A stretch of DNA of 64,000 bases from NCBI GenBank assembly GCA_013397695.1, contig VYZI01000003.1, forward strand, positions 5,324,338-5,388,337, in the 5' to 3' direction. Below, piece after piece: positions 25,701 to 37,229 of this stretch. Both the position numbers and the translations under genes were made by a program. How positions within the stretch are numbered: the stretch's first letter is position 1; every line of letters starts with the position of its first letter. The stretch comes from Centropus unirufus. Its lineage: Eukaryota; Chordata; Aves; Cuculiformes; Centropidae. The notes beneath the pieces were generated by a model. That model did no database searches. It saw only the letters and a program-made list of their open reading frames with translations, and was not told where the DNA came from.

Positions 25701-28290
25701 TATTAAAAAAATCTAATAATTTTTAAAACAGTCACATATTTTTGGATTTTATATGAAGGTTCAATTGTACAAATTTTGCAAAAAATCCCAGATGATTAAC
25801 AAAATATGCGTTTATTTAACATACAAATAAATACATTTTAAGGGGGTTTAGCTTAGAAAAATCTGAATTCAATATTTGTCTTGCAAGACTTAGAAATCTG
25901 ACCCATGCCTTTGGAATTCTTAATGCACAGCAAAACAAAGAGAATGGAGTTTCCAGAACTGGAAGGCATATAGGATGACACTTGAGACAATAGGGATATT
26001 TCCCAGAAGAAACATGAAAAGGTATAAACTGAGCTAAGACAGACTGTACCCTTTTTGCTCCATGGTATTAATCTTGCACTGTAATCTGCAAAAGTCTAAA
26101 GATAGATCAGACATAACAAATCTAGTCAATATGTCCCACATAGTATTTAGATTGACAGAGCAATTTGACTGCACTAAGAAAGCCTAAAGCTTCGTCTGCC
26201 CAACATGAAGAAAACATTTATGTTATCACTGACTCTATAAGTCTAAATAAAATTAAGGAATTTTCAGGGACCATTGAACCCATTTTCACTCTTTAAATGT
26301 GAGAGCCATGACTCAAAATACCATTTTTGGAACATGTTTCTTCATCTCAGCATATTAAGATACTTAAAGCTGCTCCACACCTACTTCAAAAACGAATATG
26401 TACAGTCATGACATAAAAAGTATGTGCTAAAATAAGAAAAGCAAAACCAGTGTGCCTAAAAGCCAATGTTGTCATTATCACAAGCCCACAAAGCTTTTGG
26501 TATGTCACTACTTAAATCAGAGACAAACAATCTTGGTTTATTGGCAGGACGCTACGCCGAAATCCAAAGAAAAATATCTAATTTAAAGAAAATGGAGTAA
26601 TTCTCGGTTACCATAATTTTGCATACCTAGATATGACTAACTTGTACCACTGTGTGATATTCAGCATTACACAAAAGCTAGCCAGTTTGTATTAGGACTG
26701 GTCAAAATTCTACCATCCTCTAAATAACAAATCATAGCTATGCTGTGGAGCTTTATGGACTTTTTTCCAATGATTTGGTTTGGTATTGGCATATAGGTAC
26801 ACTCCAACTATGCAGAATTTATAAATAATCTACTATTTTTTAAAGAAATTTAAATTCTAAGACTTAGCTCAGTTAGTGTTAAAATATGTCTGGATTTCTA
26901 TGAAATGGTTAAAAGCTCATGACATATTTAGATCAGAAGTTACAGATTTTATTCAGATTTTAAGTAGCTGTGTGGAAACTCACTCTAATATAACTTTAGA
27001 CAGAATTAAAAAAAAAACAAAACAAACCTTTAAAAAAGTTTCTGTAAATAGCAACATATGATTTGCTTGACTCACTTCTATTTTAAACACTAAAGTACAG
27101 ATTACCCATTTCAAACAAAGCAGACTACTCCAGAAGCTGGGTTTCACAGACATACTCAGCCTTCCAAAGACTGATTAGAAGTCATCTCAATGCACTTACA
27201 GTATAAAAAGCAAGCAAAATAAAATGCCACCACCGACAAAGTCCCAAGTTACCTGAATAGCATTAAAATTATCACACAGCTAATAATAAATAAAATAAAC
27301 CTTCTAAATGCATCTTCTTTTTTTTTTGTATTTTCTTACCATTTTTCTTTCTATTTTGCAAATGATGCCAGCCTGGATATCCTACTAATTATCACCTACC
27401 CAGATCTTTTTCACCTCCACCCTGTACTGTTAATTCTGTTTTCCTAGAATCTAGTTTTCCTTCAATCCTTCACCAAAACCCATTGCAACTGATACATCAG
27501 AAAACCATTCCCAATTATTTTATTTACAAAGAAGTGTTAAAAGATGCACATGACTAGAATGAGTCATCACATGATCAGATTCTTGATAACCCCTCTAAAG
27601 TTTTCCCCATAGCCTGCCTGTCTAATCCCTTGTCCTGTCTGATCATTGCATCTGTCTCATAGGAGGCTCCAAAAATTTCAGGTCAGATATCTTGTCCTTT
27701 CACCATTCCTGTACAAAGTTGAGCACACTCATCAACAATATTCCTAAGCTTATTTGGCGAGTCATCGCGCAAGAATGTAGTACAGGCTTCTTAACGCACA
27801 GCTGAATGGTAGTCCTTGTGCATCATCATGTAAGCAACACAATCAATACATAATTCTGCAGCTTTGAGGGTTTGGATGAACTCTTAACTGCCCATATAAA
27901 ATCTCTTGATAACTTCACTACAGTTTCAAGAGCTATAAATTACATGAACTGCCCTAATGACTCACTTCAGAGTAAGACAGAAGATGCTGTAGCTTGCAAG
28001 AGAGGGATATACTCTGATAAGCTTGTAACGTGTCTTGGATTTAACACAGCAACGAAAGACAAGGTGAAGCCGTATTGGAGGTCAAGGGCTTTAATTATAA
28101 AATGCACCTTGAATTATGGGTGTTTTGTTTATTCCCTTAAGAATGGTAAGCAATGTTAGTACATAGAAAATGTACATAGCCAACAGCTGTGGAGGTTTTT
28201 TGCATATCAAGGGGGATGCTCCCAAAATGTAGTGTTTGACCTACCTAGATAAATATTTTCTGCCTGCCTTCTTTCAAATAGCTCCTACCT
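22790..28290. other. Unannotated unique AT-rich DNA
   Basis: No gene, CR1 piece or other clear mobile element was recognised. There is a small 10-bp tandem repeat (CTCTTGTTTC, twice) near 24035-24054, and a T-run near 27318-27328. The frame at 27872-28159 (95 codons) has no recognisable domain or splice support. Confidence 0.5.
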
Positions 28291-28299
28291 AATACTCAC

Positions 28300-28376
28300 C
28301 TATCTGTGACTAATATAGGCTGGGAATTCCTTCAGAGACAGACTATGCTAAATAAATGGTAAATAATAATAATTAT
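28300..28376 (+). mobile_element. Possible old L2/CR1-like 3' end
   Basis: The text 'ggaattccttcagagacaga', 'ctatgctaaataaatggtaa' and a run of ATAATA resembles the 3' end shared by old L2/L3-type LINEs (ctccttgaggacagagact... aataaatgnt...). The match is short and degraded, so the family assignment is tentative. Confidence 0.28.
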
Positions 28377-28814
28377 ACATATACATAAAAACAGAACAAA
28401 CTTTCACTGAAGAGAATTAGATGTTTGAGGCTGCTGCTAGTGCAGCCACAGGGTAACATTTTCAGTAATGTGCAATATTTATCATGTTTTAGTCATAAAT
28501 ATGATATGCATGCAATATCTACAAGCTTATCTTATTCAAGCTAAACCAGTTATCCACAGTGTATGGGTTCATCCTGACTCCTAAGCCTAATTATTGCATC
28601 ATATATGTAAATCATTCCTGACTTAATACTGCAGCTGTACATCAAAAAAGGAGAAATATACAGTAATATGTTCCCTTGGGATAATATGTATGAACTGGAG
28701 TTCTGTCTAATTAACCTGAAGTCTGAAAGGTTAAAAGGGGGGTGGTGTGATTATTCTCACTATAACTCTGTTTATTCCTGGTCTGCTGAAATAGCTATTG
28801 CGTATAGGTGTCAT

Positions 28815-28827
28815 TGCCCTCTGCTGG
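28815..28827 (-). promoter_or_regulatory. CTCF-like motif
   Basis: The minus strand reads CCAGCAGAGGGCA, matching the CTCF core pattern CCASYAGRKGGCA at every position. CTCF is the vertebrate insulator and chromatin-loop anchor protein. The site stands alone in unique DNA. A motif match does not prove binding, and a few such matches are expected by chance in a long sequence. Confidence 0.5.
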
Positions 28828-28829
28828 AA

Positions 28830-31540
28830 CAAATCAAAACAGCTTATTTGTTTATCATATGGGATTAATAGAATTATTTGTAGAAATTTGCCTCAACTTG
28901 AAAAAATAAAGTATTGAGTTCACATTGTTAGACATACAAACATATGAAGTTGGTTTTTTTGCAACAAATCCTAATGGCTCAAGTAGACTTACAGAAGACA
29001 AAACCCAGAAAAAAATAGAGCAGGGAAAAGCTTAAATGTCTACACAGGCCAATCTCCATGGCTATCCTTGATGTGTATAGTAGCACATATTCCTTTTTTG
29101 CTCCTACTTGACATATGCAAGCTGCTCTCTTCTGCAACCAGTGTTCCAGTTTGATGTTGCTTCATCATCTGTCACTCTATGTCATCATTGTTTCAGCCAC
29201 TGAGTACTTATATTTTGTGCAATGGTTCTTAGCAACTTGCCCTGTTATTTTCACTCTTGTAACTCCAGCACCTGTTCTGATTTCCACTTGTCTTCAGATT
29301 CCATCCACAGGACTGGATCAATAACTGATAATAATTGTGGCTGTTTGGGTTTTAATTTGCCTTTGAACTTTTGCTCTGTGGGCTTTTGAAGCAAGGGTAG
29401 ACTTCTTTTTACTCTGCTAATGAGTTTGTGCCCTAAAATGACCTCATGGAAAGAGAGACATTTATTTTCTATTCCTTTGACATGAAATGCTTAAGCTGAA
29501 TATAGCATAAGCAACATTTTCAGTCACAATTGAATTCCACAATTTGGGGCAGAAGATAAGAAAAACTTTCCACCTCCTCTTCTGATTTATAAAAGACGAC
29601 ATGAGGTTTCTTAATTTGCAAAAGCTTTAATTTGGCCAGGTAATAACAAGTATAAAACTTTAAAAACACAGAATTTGTGTCAGCATGGAACAGGTATAGC
29701 CACTTCTCTTCTCTAACCAGTGGTTTTGTTTACAATTTCAAAAAGAGAGAAGTCATGCAAGCATATGAGCCTTCAGATCCCTTGAAGGTTACAAGAGTAT
29801 TTCAGAGCCTACACATGTGAGCAGTCGGGCAATAACTTAAATACCAGTAGACAGCACTCAAAAATATACACCATAATTCCTAAATTTTGTAGGATAGTTG
29901 TACACTGAAAATACTTTGTTGACAGCCCTTCATATCTGTGTCTATTTGTATACCGTAGAAACAGTTCCAGGTCTTTCCTAACAGGATTTTCATAAAAGGG
30001 AAAGATTCAATACAAATGTGAAGGGCAGTTTTGTGCCCTTCTGGCCACTTATAGACTGGCAGTCATATCCAATAAAATTATATGGAAATAGAATGTGTAT
30101 ATTTCCATGCTGAACTGGAAAACCTCCTTGTCTTTAGTATCTTACCTTGATATTCAGATTCTGATTGACCTCTTCAAAACTTACTCAACTATTAAGCCAC
30201 ATAGTTAAAATTAATTTAAAGGTGGAATTGTACCTTTATGACTTCCACTATTGTAACTCTTATCTGTTGCTGAGTATGATGAAAAGGAATCTTTAGCTTC
30301 TCAGAAAGTGTGGGGTGACAATGACAAAATCTTCACCACTTTTCACCCCTTTCTGCTCTTTTAGAAATTCTTGTAACTACTTCAAATACGGCACTACCAG
30401 CTTAGCAGCTGTCTCCACATGGTGACTTAATAATCAGTGTTTTAATAGGAGACGTGATCAAAGAAAATCAATCCCCACCACAGCTAGTCCATCCCATTTC
30501 TACTGATAGAAATCACAATGTTAATTGTCAGTTTGAAAAGCAGGGACATATGAATTACACAATGAAGTTAATCAAGAATTAACATGTTTTCCAAAAAAAG
30601 ACAGTTCTAGACTTTGGCCCTGATCTAAGTTTCCTCAATATTCAAAAACATTGAGATCCAAATGGTTGATTCCTATTTATCTCTAATTGAAAACAGAATT
30701 AGAACTTCCCAATATTTGCATTGGGTATATACACATTATTGTGAACATCAAAAATAATCTCAAAATCAGGAAGATGACACAAAAGAACACAAAATTAAAC
30801 TGAAATGCATTAAAAGTTCTCATTGGATAAACAATTAGATTTTAATAAAATTATCCTAACAATTCAGATCAGCAAAACAGAAACTGATGTCTTGTGAGCT
30901 CAGGCTTTCTGCTAATTTCTTCCTAATCCAGGCATAATACCTGATAGAAACAATTTGAGGCAAAGATAAAGTAGTCTAGAAGAAAATTAGCAATGTTATC
31001 TCTAAGTTAGAGCTATTCTATCAATCCATACGATGAGATTTATAAAGTAATAATTGCTAAGTGGTTACTTTTTCACGTATGTTAAGTTAGAGAGTAACTT
31101 AATGAACAAGTACAAGCTACCTGGAAAAGTCTGGTAAGCAGAACAAGTTGGAGTTGCCATAGAGATGAGCAGCCTCCCCTTTTTTTTCAAAAGGTTGGCC
31201 TCAAGGTCATATCCTTTTTGTAAGCTGATCAACAATTTTTCAGCATCAAATTATCAATATTTTCTTGTATCACATCCTTTCTGCAATACCATCAATGCCT
31301 AGAGTCTGATTCAATTATACGGTCATCTTCTGCATTAAGTGGGCAGGTAATATGAAAGGTGGCAGCCCTGGATTATTTCAAAAGGGGAAACTAAAAATTT
31401 TTCCAAACATCAAGAAAAAAAGGTGAATCAATATCTGACATATAAAAAGAAGATGCAAGTCTACTGCTCCCTACATTTTGTGGACTATAATATATTTTCC
31501 TATTTCTTATTTTTTTCCATAGGTCATATACATAGCAGAG
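28830..31540. other. Unannotated unique DNA
   Basis: No gene or known repeat was recognised. Base composition is AT-rich throughout, and open frames are short and without family resemblance. Confidence 0.5.
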
Positions 31541-31548
31541 TTTATCGC

Positions 31549-32505
31549 ATAGAGAATCATAGAATCACCAGGTTGGAAAAGAACTCTGAGATCATCAAGT
31601 CAAACAGTATCTTTTTGCTGCTAAACCATATCCCTAAGTACCTAATCTACCCAATTTTAAATACCTCTAGGCATGGTGACTCACTCACCCCACTGGGCAG
31701 CCTGTTCCAGTGCTTGATGAAACTTTCGGTGAAAAATAATTTTTTCCCAATATCCAATCTGAACCTCCCCTGGTACAGCTTCAGGCCATCCCCCCTTGTC
31801 CTTTCACTTGTCACTTGGGCAAAGAGACCAGCACCCACCTCTCCACAACCTCCTTGCAGGCAGTTGTAGGCAGTGATAAGGTCTCCCCCCAGCCTTCTCT
31901 TCTCCAGGCTGAACAACCCCAGCTCCCTCAGCTGCTCTTCATAAGTCTTGTTCTCCAGCCCCTTCACCACCTTCATTGCTCCTCTCTGGAAGCACTCCAG
32001 AACCTCAACATCCTTCTTGTAGTGATCAGCCCAAAATTGAACACAGTATTCAAGGTGTAGCCTCATCAGTGCTGAGTACAGGGAGAGAGTCACCTCCCTG
32101 GACCTGCTGGTCACGCTATTTCTGATACAGGCCAAAACACCATTTGCCTTCTTGGTCACCTGTCCCCACCATTGGCTCATATTCAGTTGACCTATAACCA
32201 ACACCCCTCAGTCGTTCTCCTCCAGGCAGCTTTCCAGCCACTCTTCCTCAAGCCTGTATTACTGCATAGGGTTTTTGAGTCCCAAGTGCAGGACCCAGCA
32301 TTTGGCCTTGTTAAACCTCATCCCATTGGTCTTAGCCCATTTGTTCTGCCTGTTCAGATCCCTTTGAAGAGCCTCCCTACCCTCAAGCAGATCAACACTT
32401 CCTTCCACCTTAATGATGTCTGGGAACTTGCCAAGGGTACATTCGATCTCTTCATCCTGGAAATGGGTAAAGATATTGAAAAGAACTGGACCCAGAACTG
32501 AAGAG
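31549..32505 (-). mobile_element. CR1 LINE 3' portion with partly open ORF2
   Basis: This is about 955 bp of CR1 in minus orientation. The left edge carries the reverse-complemented octamer tail ('gaatcatagaatcaccaggt'), so the 3' end is complete. The element continues through the 3' UTR and the C-terminal half of ORF2, up to a block beginning 'ttcaatatctttacccattt' on the minus strand, inside the reverse transcriptase region. It is much better preserved than the copy at 21.5-22.3 kb. It is 5'-truncated and abuts another CR1 tail of opposite orientation at about 32510. Confidence 0.93.
31647..32204 (-). pseudogene. CR1 ORF2 C-terminal fragment, 185 codons open
   Basis: This open frame encodes the C-terminal part of the CR1 ORF2 protein, downstream of the reverse transcriptase catalytic core. 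Recognisable blocks are '[18 protein letters not shown]', '[18 protein letters not shown]', '[18 protein letters not shown]' and '[18 protein letters not shown]'. The endonuclease and catalytic reverse transcriptase are missing through 5' truncation. The frame ends at a stop just after LEVFK, somewhat before the usual end. The first methionine is only where the frame happens to contain one, because homology continues upstream. 185 uninterrupted codons suggest a fairly young insertion. It has no promoter of its own and is not expected to be a functional gene. Confidence 0.85.
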
Positions 32506-32507
32506 GC

Positions 32508-32555
32508 CCTCCTGGGGCCCCTTTCAGTCTGAATTATCCCATGATCCTATGATCT
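32508..32555 (+). mobile_element. CR1 3' tail, head-to-head with the preceding copy
   Basis: The segment 'ggggcccctttcagtctgaa', then 'ttatcccatgatcctatgat', reads as the end of a CR1 3' UTR in plus orientation (GGTCCCTTCCAGCCTGAATTATTCCATGATTCTATGAT type). Only about 45 bp remain. It adjoins the truncated 5' side of the minus-strand CR1, so the two octamer tails point outward. Confidence 0.7.
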
Positions 32556-32559
32556 TGTA

Positions 32560-33965
32560 AGTCTTGTGGAAGATGGAATGAGATTCGAAGGCAACGCTTC
32601 ACCTTAAGCGTGTAGACCTATTCAAAACCCCATTTGTTGCTGCCAGTCAAGAGGAACCCAAAAAATTAAATGAGGAATTGGTATGTGGTGTCATCCTCCA
32701 TTTTCTCACACAAGTGATCCTGGCCAGAACATTTGATGTCCCGTTGTTTGTAAGTATGTGGGTGTGATAGTACAAGCGAGTGAAATCAATGAGAATGTGA
32801 GGGTGAGTGAATGAAATCAGTTTAGTTATAAATGCTAGCTTCCCCTTTCAAAAGCTTACTCACTGCCTTCCCACAGATGTCTGGTTCCTAGGACACATGA
32901 CGGATCTAAAAAAGAGAAGGTAAGATAGGGTACCATTACAGGTAAAACTTCTTTATTCTAAGACCAGTAATTTCACGGGAAGTTGCTTCAGACTTAGCTC
33001 CAAGACCTGTTTTCTTTCAAGAGAAACAGAAATAGTAAAATGTCCTTATTTTGTGACTATTTTCATTCTACATTCTATAATGGGAAGCACACCTAGCTGC
33101 CACATGGGCATAAGGTGTCTTTTGTAGGAATCATGTCAGTCTTTTTATCAGATCTTTCAGAAGTGACAAATGGATATGTAGTACCCAAAACAAAGTACCT
33201 TGGAATGCATCCATTTTCCTTTCTAGCGGTACCATTCTTAGTCCACAGGTAGAGGGACGCTGCAATCTTTCTTAAAGACATTACAGCATGTAGAATATGA
33301 ATTGCTCAAAACACTTATATTATTTTAAGAACAGCAGTGGTTTGTGAAGGAAAACAGATGTACCAAACAAAGAGATTGATTACTTTTACTGGAATAGCTA
33401 AAGGGATCTTAACAAAAGCTCTGTTAATTTGGCATATCTCTGTAGCTTGCCTTTGTGGTCAGCAGAGAGACATAAACTTCCTAAGCAAACTCTAAACCTT
33501 GGCCTCTATCTTGACTTCAGCAGAAAACTAGGGAGGCAGGTGTTTTGTTGACAGCTTCCTAGATGGCCGGTTAGCAGCAGCCAGCCTGAAAATTATAGCA
33601 GGAGATCATGATGAATAGAAGAGTTGAAAGCTCTACCACTGTCTGTGAAATATCACTATGAAACAGCTTGAGGAAAGAGTCAGCAGAGGATGTAAGTTGG
33701 GAGAAGTGCAGACAAAACCCAAGCATAGGCCAGAAAAACGAGAAGCACTGATAGAAATCTAACCTTAACTTGATACCATTAGGCACCTGATTATCCCAAA
33801 GGTGAGGGTGGGCATGTACTCATACGGTGTGTTCCCCCTTCTGCTACGATATCACAAAGTCAAGAACTTGTACTCAGGTGGCTGAAGGTTAGGCTCAAGG
33901 CTTGTTTGAGTTGGCAAGGATGCTTTGCTCTTTTTTGTTAGACCACATAGAAAATAATGAACAGT
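32560..33965. other. Unannotated unique DNA
   Basis: No gene or known repeat was recognised. Confidence 0.5.
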
Positions 33966-33968
33966 GAT

Positions 33969-34060
33969 TGTATTGTACCATAGTAGAGGTCAGATTCAGG
34001 CCTCATTTCAGGCTGTATTGTACCATAGTAGAGGTCAGATTCAGGCCTCATTTCAGGCTG
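33969..34060 (+). repeat. Perfect 45-bp tandem duplication
   Basis: A 45-bp unit starting TGTATTGTACCATAGTAGAG occurs at 33969-34013 and 34014-34058 with no differences, plus two further matching bases. Exact identity means the duplication is recent, or is an assembly artefact. It includes no recognisable gene part. Confidence 0.97.
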
Positions 34061-34064
34061 AACT

Positions 34065-36765
34065 GTCTGTTAGCATTTAACTGTCTAAACTACCATTAAA
34101 GGCAGAGCTAGTTAAGATGGCCACTAGAATCTAGAGGTAGACTTAGCAATTTGTAGGTGTATGTAAATGCAATTGTATCATCCTGCAAGATTAATCCCAC
34201 CCTATATGTCAGTCAACTGGATGCTATGAGTACTGAGTGAGGTTGTAGTCCATAAAGGATTAATCAAAAACATTTAAACTCTTACATGACTTTAGCCCAT
34301 CTAGAAAAACAGCAAACAATATGTACATGCAGTTTTAAAACAACAGTAGAGGGTAAAAGGGGAAAGCACAGATTTTCTGAGAAGCTGAACTGTAGAGGAA
34401 TGTATAAAAAGACCATCCTGTTCTGAATACCTTCTATCTAAAACTAGACATAATTAAAGTGAGGAAAAAGAAAAGATAAAAGTTAAAATGTGCCTTAGCA
34501 TGCCCGTACTTCTACTTACTGGAAACATCTCCATATTTTGGAGTTGAGAAGTATGTGAGAACTGTGATAGAACAGAAGTAAGTTTTATAAGATAGCGGCT
34601 TGGTGAACCAGTTCTGGGAGCATAAGAATATACATGGACTTGGCCTAAGAGCATGAGGAACACTTAAGACACTGTAGCAGACAACAAACACCAGAGTGCT
34701 CATTAGAAAAATTCTAGATTACAGTGCACTTACAGAGATATCTAACTTTTGTACGTGTTTAAACTTCCACTGGCTAAGGAGGCTAAGCCTGGACTTAAAG
34801 GTTTTCTGAAATCAAGTCAGTGAAAGATTTGATATATGCATGGCTTGGAAATTACACAACAATTCTGTGTTGTGTTATTCCACACAACAGAAAAGTGCTG
34901 GAATAAAAGCAGATAAATATCAGAGAAAAATTGAGCTTGGCAGAACAGGTCCTTAAAAAGGAGAACTGTACTGACAAGATCCTTAACTTCCAAAGTGCCT
35001 GTATTTTAACAGTCTGCGTCTTTTAAAATTATATTCCAGATTCACAACATGAATATCAAACATAAAATCTACTGACGTTTGTTATGTTAGATTTTCAGTA
35101 AGCATCCTTTTCTACAGAGTTTCAGAAACTCTTAGTAGGTGTCATTTGCTGAAATAAACAAGAAACTAAGAAATATCTTCATTTACTGAATGATCCTTTT
35201 GGAGAACTGATGAAATCTATAGCAGTGATTTTATCTCCGGTGTAATTTATGTTTCACATTTTATCTGATTGCATTAACCAGGAGAGCAACTTAAAAAAAA
35301 AATGATGACAAGAAAATTAAAGCCAAGTTCTCGATGTATAGTAGCTTTTTTTCCAATAGTGGTTTTTTTTCAAAACAGATCAGATGATTGGTAAAAGATC
35401 TAATATTCTTTGAGAGCATAAGTGAAAATGTTGTCTACATGTTCAATTCCAAGATGATGTACTGGAGACTGAATAAAAATAAGGATATTCAAATACTGGT
35501 GGCAAGAGATAGGGAATACAATGACAAGCTGGAGAACTTATTAAGCAATGCAGGGGATGCGTACTGTGGTAAGACAGATAACAAATATAGCTTTCTCCAG
35601 CACAGGTGAGTGAGCTGATCAGAACATATGAACTAGAAATAAAGCAGCAAAAGTGTTGAACTACTGCTGTAATATAGTGGGAAAACAAACCATCTATGAA
35701 GTGAAATACTTTGAGTCCTAAAACCCCATGACAACAGGTAAGATTAATAACACAGAGACAATAAAGTCTCCTCATCAATACTCTGTGGGCCTCTTCTGGA
35801 GTTGTTTATTTAAGGCCTTATTGCCCCTGCCTATAAAAGGCAGGCAAAAAAAAAAAAGGACAAAGAAAACCCCCCAAACTTATCAAATCTTTCTCACTGT
35901 ACACAGCCTGCCAGAGATTTGTATGTGCTTCCAGTTAAAAAGAAGCTGCATTGCCAAAACCCCTGAGATCCCCACAGCCCCTGGGACTGACAGCAGCACA
36001 AGGCCAAGCATAAACATGGGTTTTTTTACACTCTGAAACGCAGTTGCTTTTTTCAAAAACAGGAGTTGGAGGGTAATCACTTTTGCCCTCCCAAAATATA
36101 TGTCAGCATTGGAGATTCGCCCTTTGGACAGAACAGTCATTAGTTTGGTTCCCTGCCACTAGTTAGTTCTGCGTCTGAAAATATCTGTACCCTTTCTCCT
36201 TCACAACACTTGTGATTAAATATTGTCTATAAACCCAATTCTTCAGTAAAGTCTACAAGTGGGTAAATGCAGTAGCCCAGTCAAGAAGGCAAATCTTAAA
36301 GTTGAATCAGAAAAATGCAGGCAATGGAATTCAAAGCTCTGTGAGAAAATGAGAGATGAATGTTAAGATAAAAAAAAAAAAATAAAGAAGAAAAGCAGAT
36401 GAAACATAACAGTTCCTTAGCAAGGGAGCTCAATGTTTTGTTTATTTGAAATACTAGTTTTAAAGGGGTGGAGAAAGTATGATATCAACATTTTAGGGAA
36501 CTTTTTTATTAGCTGAGACTAATTTTATGTTGCATTTTCATGTTTAGATATTTGTACATAAGTTCAGCTGTGTATTAAAATATTTAGTAAGTATTATTAA
36601 AATTAACTGTAAATAAAGCATCGGTGAATATATAAACAATGAGACTCATCTTCACAAAACAAGTCTATGAGTTTGTGCTTTATTGAGATGTAGCACCTAT
36701 TTCTTATAAAATAATTGTAAATAAGAATTTATGTCATATAATAATATTTTTATATGATACAATTA
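34065..36765. other. Unannotated unique DNA
   Basis: No gene was recognised. Small features are an imperfect hairpin with an 8-bp perfect stem at 34868-34889, and A-runs at about 35846-35857 and 36370-36382. A short frame on the plus strand (35388-35609) shows no family resemblance. Confidence 0.5.
35826..35844 (+). promoter_or_regulatory. TATA-like element in a small hairpin
   Basis: CCTGCC, TATAAAA and GGCAGG form a 6-bp perfect stem whose loop is a consensus TATA box (CTATAAAAGG). No transcript start or gene follows that I can recognise, and a poly(A) run comes directly after. It may be chance or the remains of an unrecognised element. Confidence 0.25.
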
Positions 36766-36767
36766 CA

Positions 36768-37200
36768 GAACTTTGAGGCTAGTAAGTGACTCTGAGGATC
36801 AGGAATACTCCTGCTCAGAGAAACATCAGCTAAAGCAGTGTGTCTGTGGACCATGGCCAGATGGCTTCTGAATTCCACAACAATCTCTCTGGGCAACCTA
36901 TTCCTGTGTTCAAGCAACTTCACAGCACTTTTCTTTTTCTGACATCTAAGTGGAATTTCTTGGTTTTTCAGCTGTGCCTGATTACCTCTCGCCCTTTCAC
37001 TGAGCACCACTGAAAAGAACTTGGCTCCCTCTTTACCCCACCTCCCTCTATCATCAGGAATTTATACATATTGCTAAACATCCCTTGAGCCTTCTTTTCT
37101 CAATGCTGTACAGCTCCAGCTCTCTCAGCCTCTCCTCAGAGACAGATGTTTCCATCCCTCTATCATACTCAATGCTCCTTTGCTGCACTTGTGATATCAC
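36768..37200 (-). mobile_element. CR1 LINE internal fragment
   Basis: Read on the minus strand, this has 'tctgaggagaggctgagaga', 'gaacacaggaataggttgcc', 'cagagagattgttgtggaat' and 'cagaagccatctggccatgg'. These are consecutive blocks from the C-terminal end of CR1 ORF2 into the start of the 3' UTR. The terminal octamers are not visible near 36768, so the 3' end has been lost or has decayed. The open frame at 36750-37010 is mostly this relic, and the frames at 37085-37297 and 37146-37358 are antisense or flanking. Confidence 0.85.
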
Positions 37201-37229
37201 CTATCAGCACCACAAAGCACAAATGTTGG

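Noticed and set aside
32172..32501. 109-codon plus-strand frame
   Set aside because: It is antisense to CR1 ORF2, so there is no independent evidence of coding.
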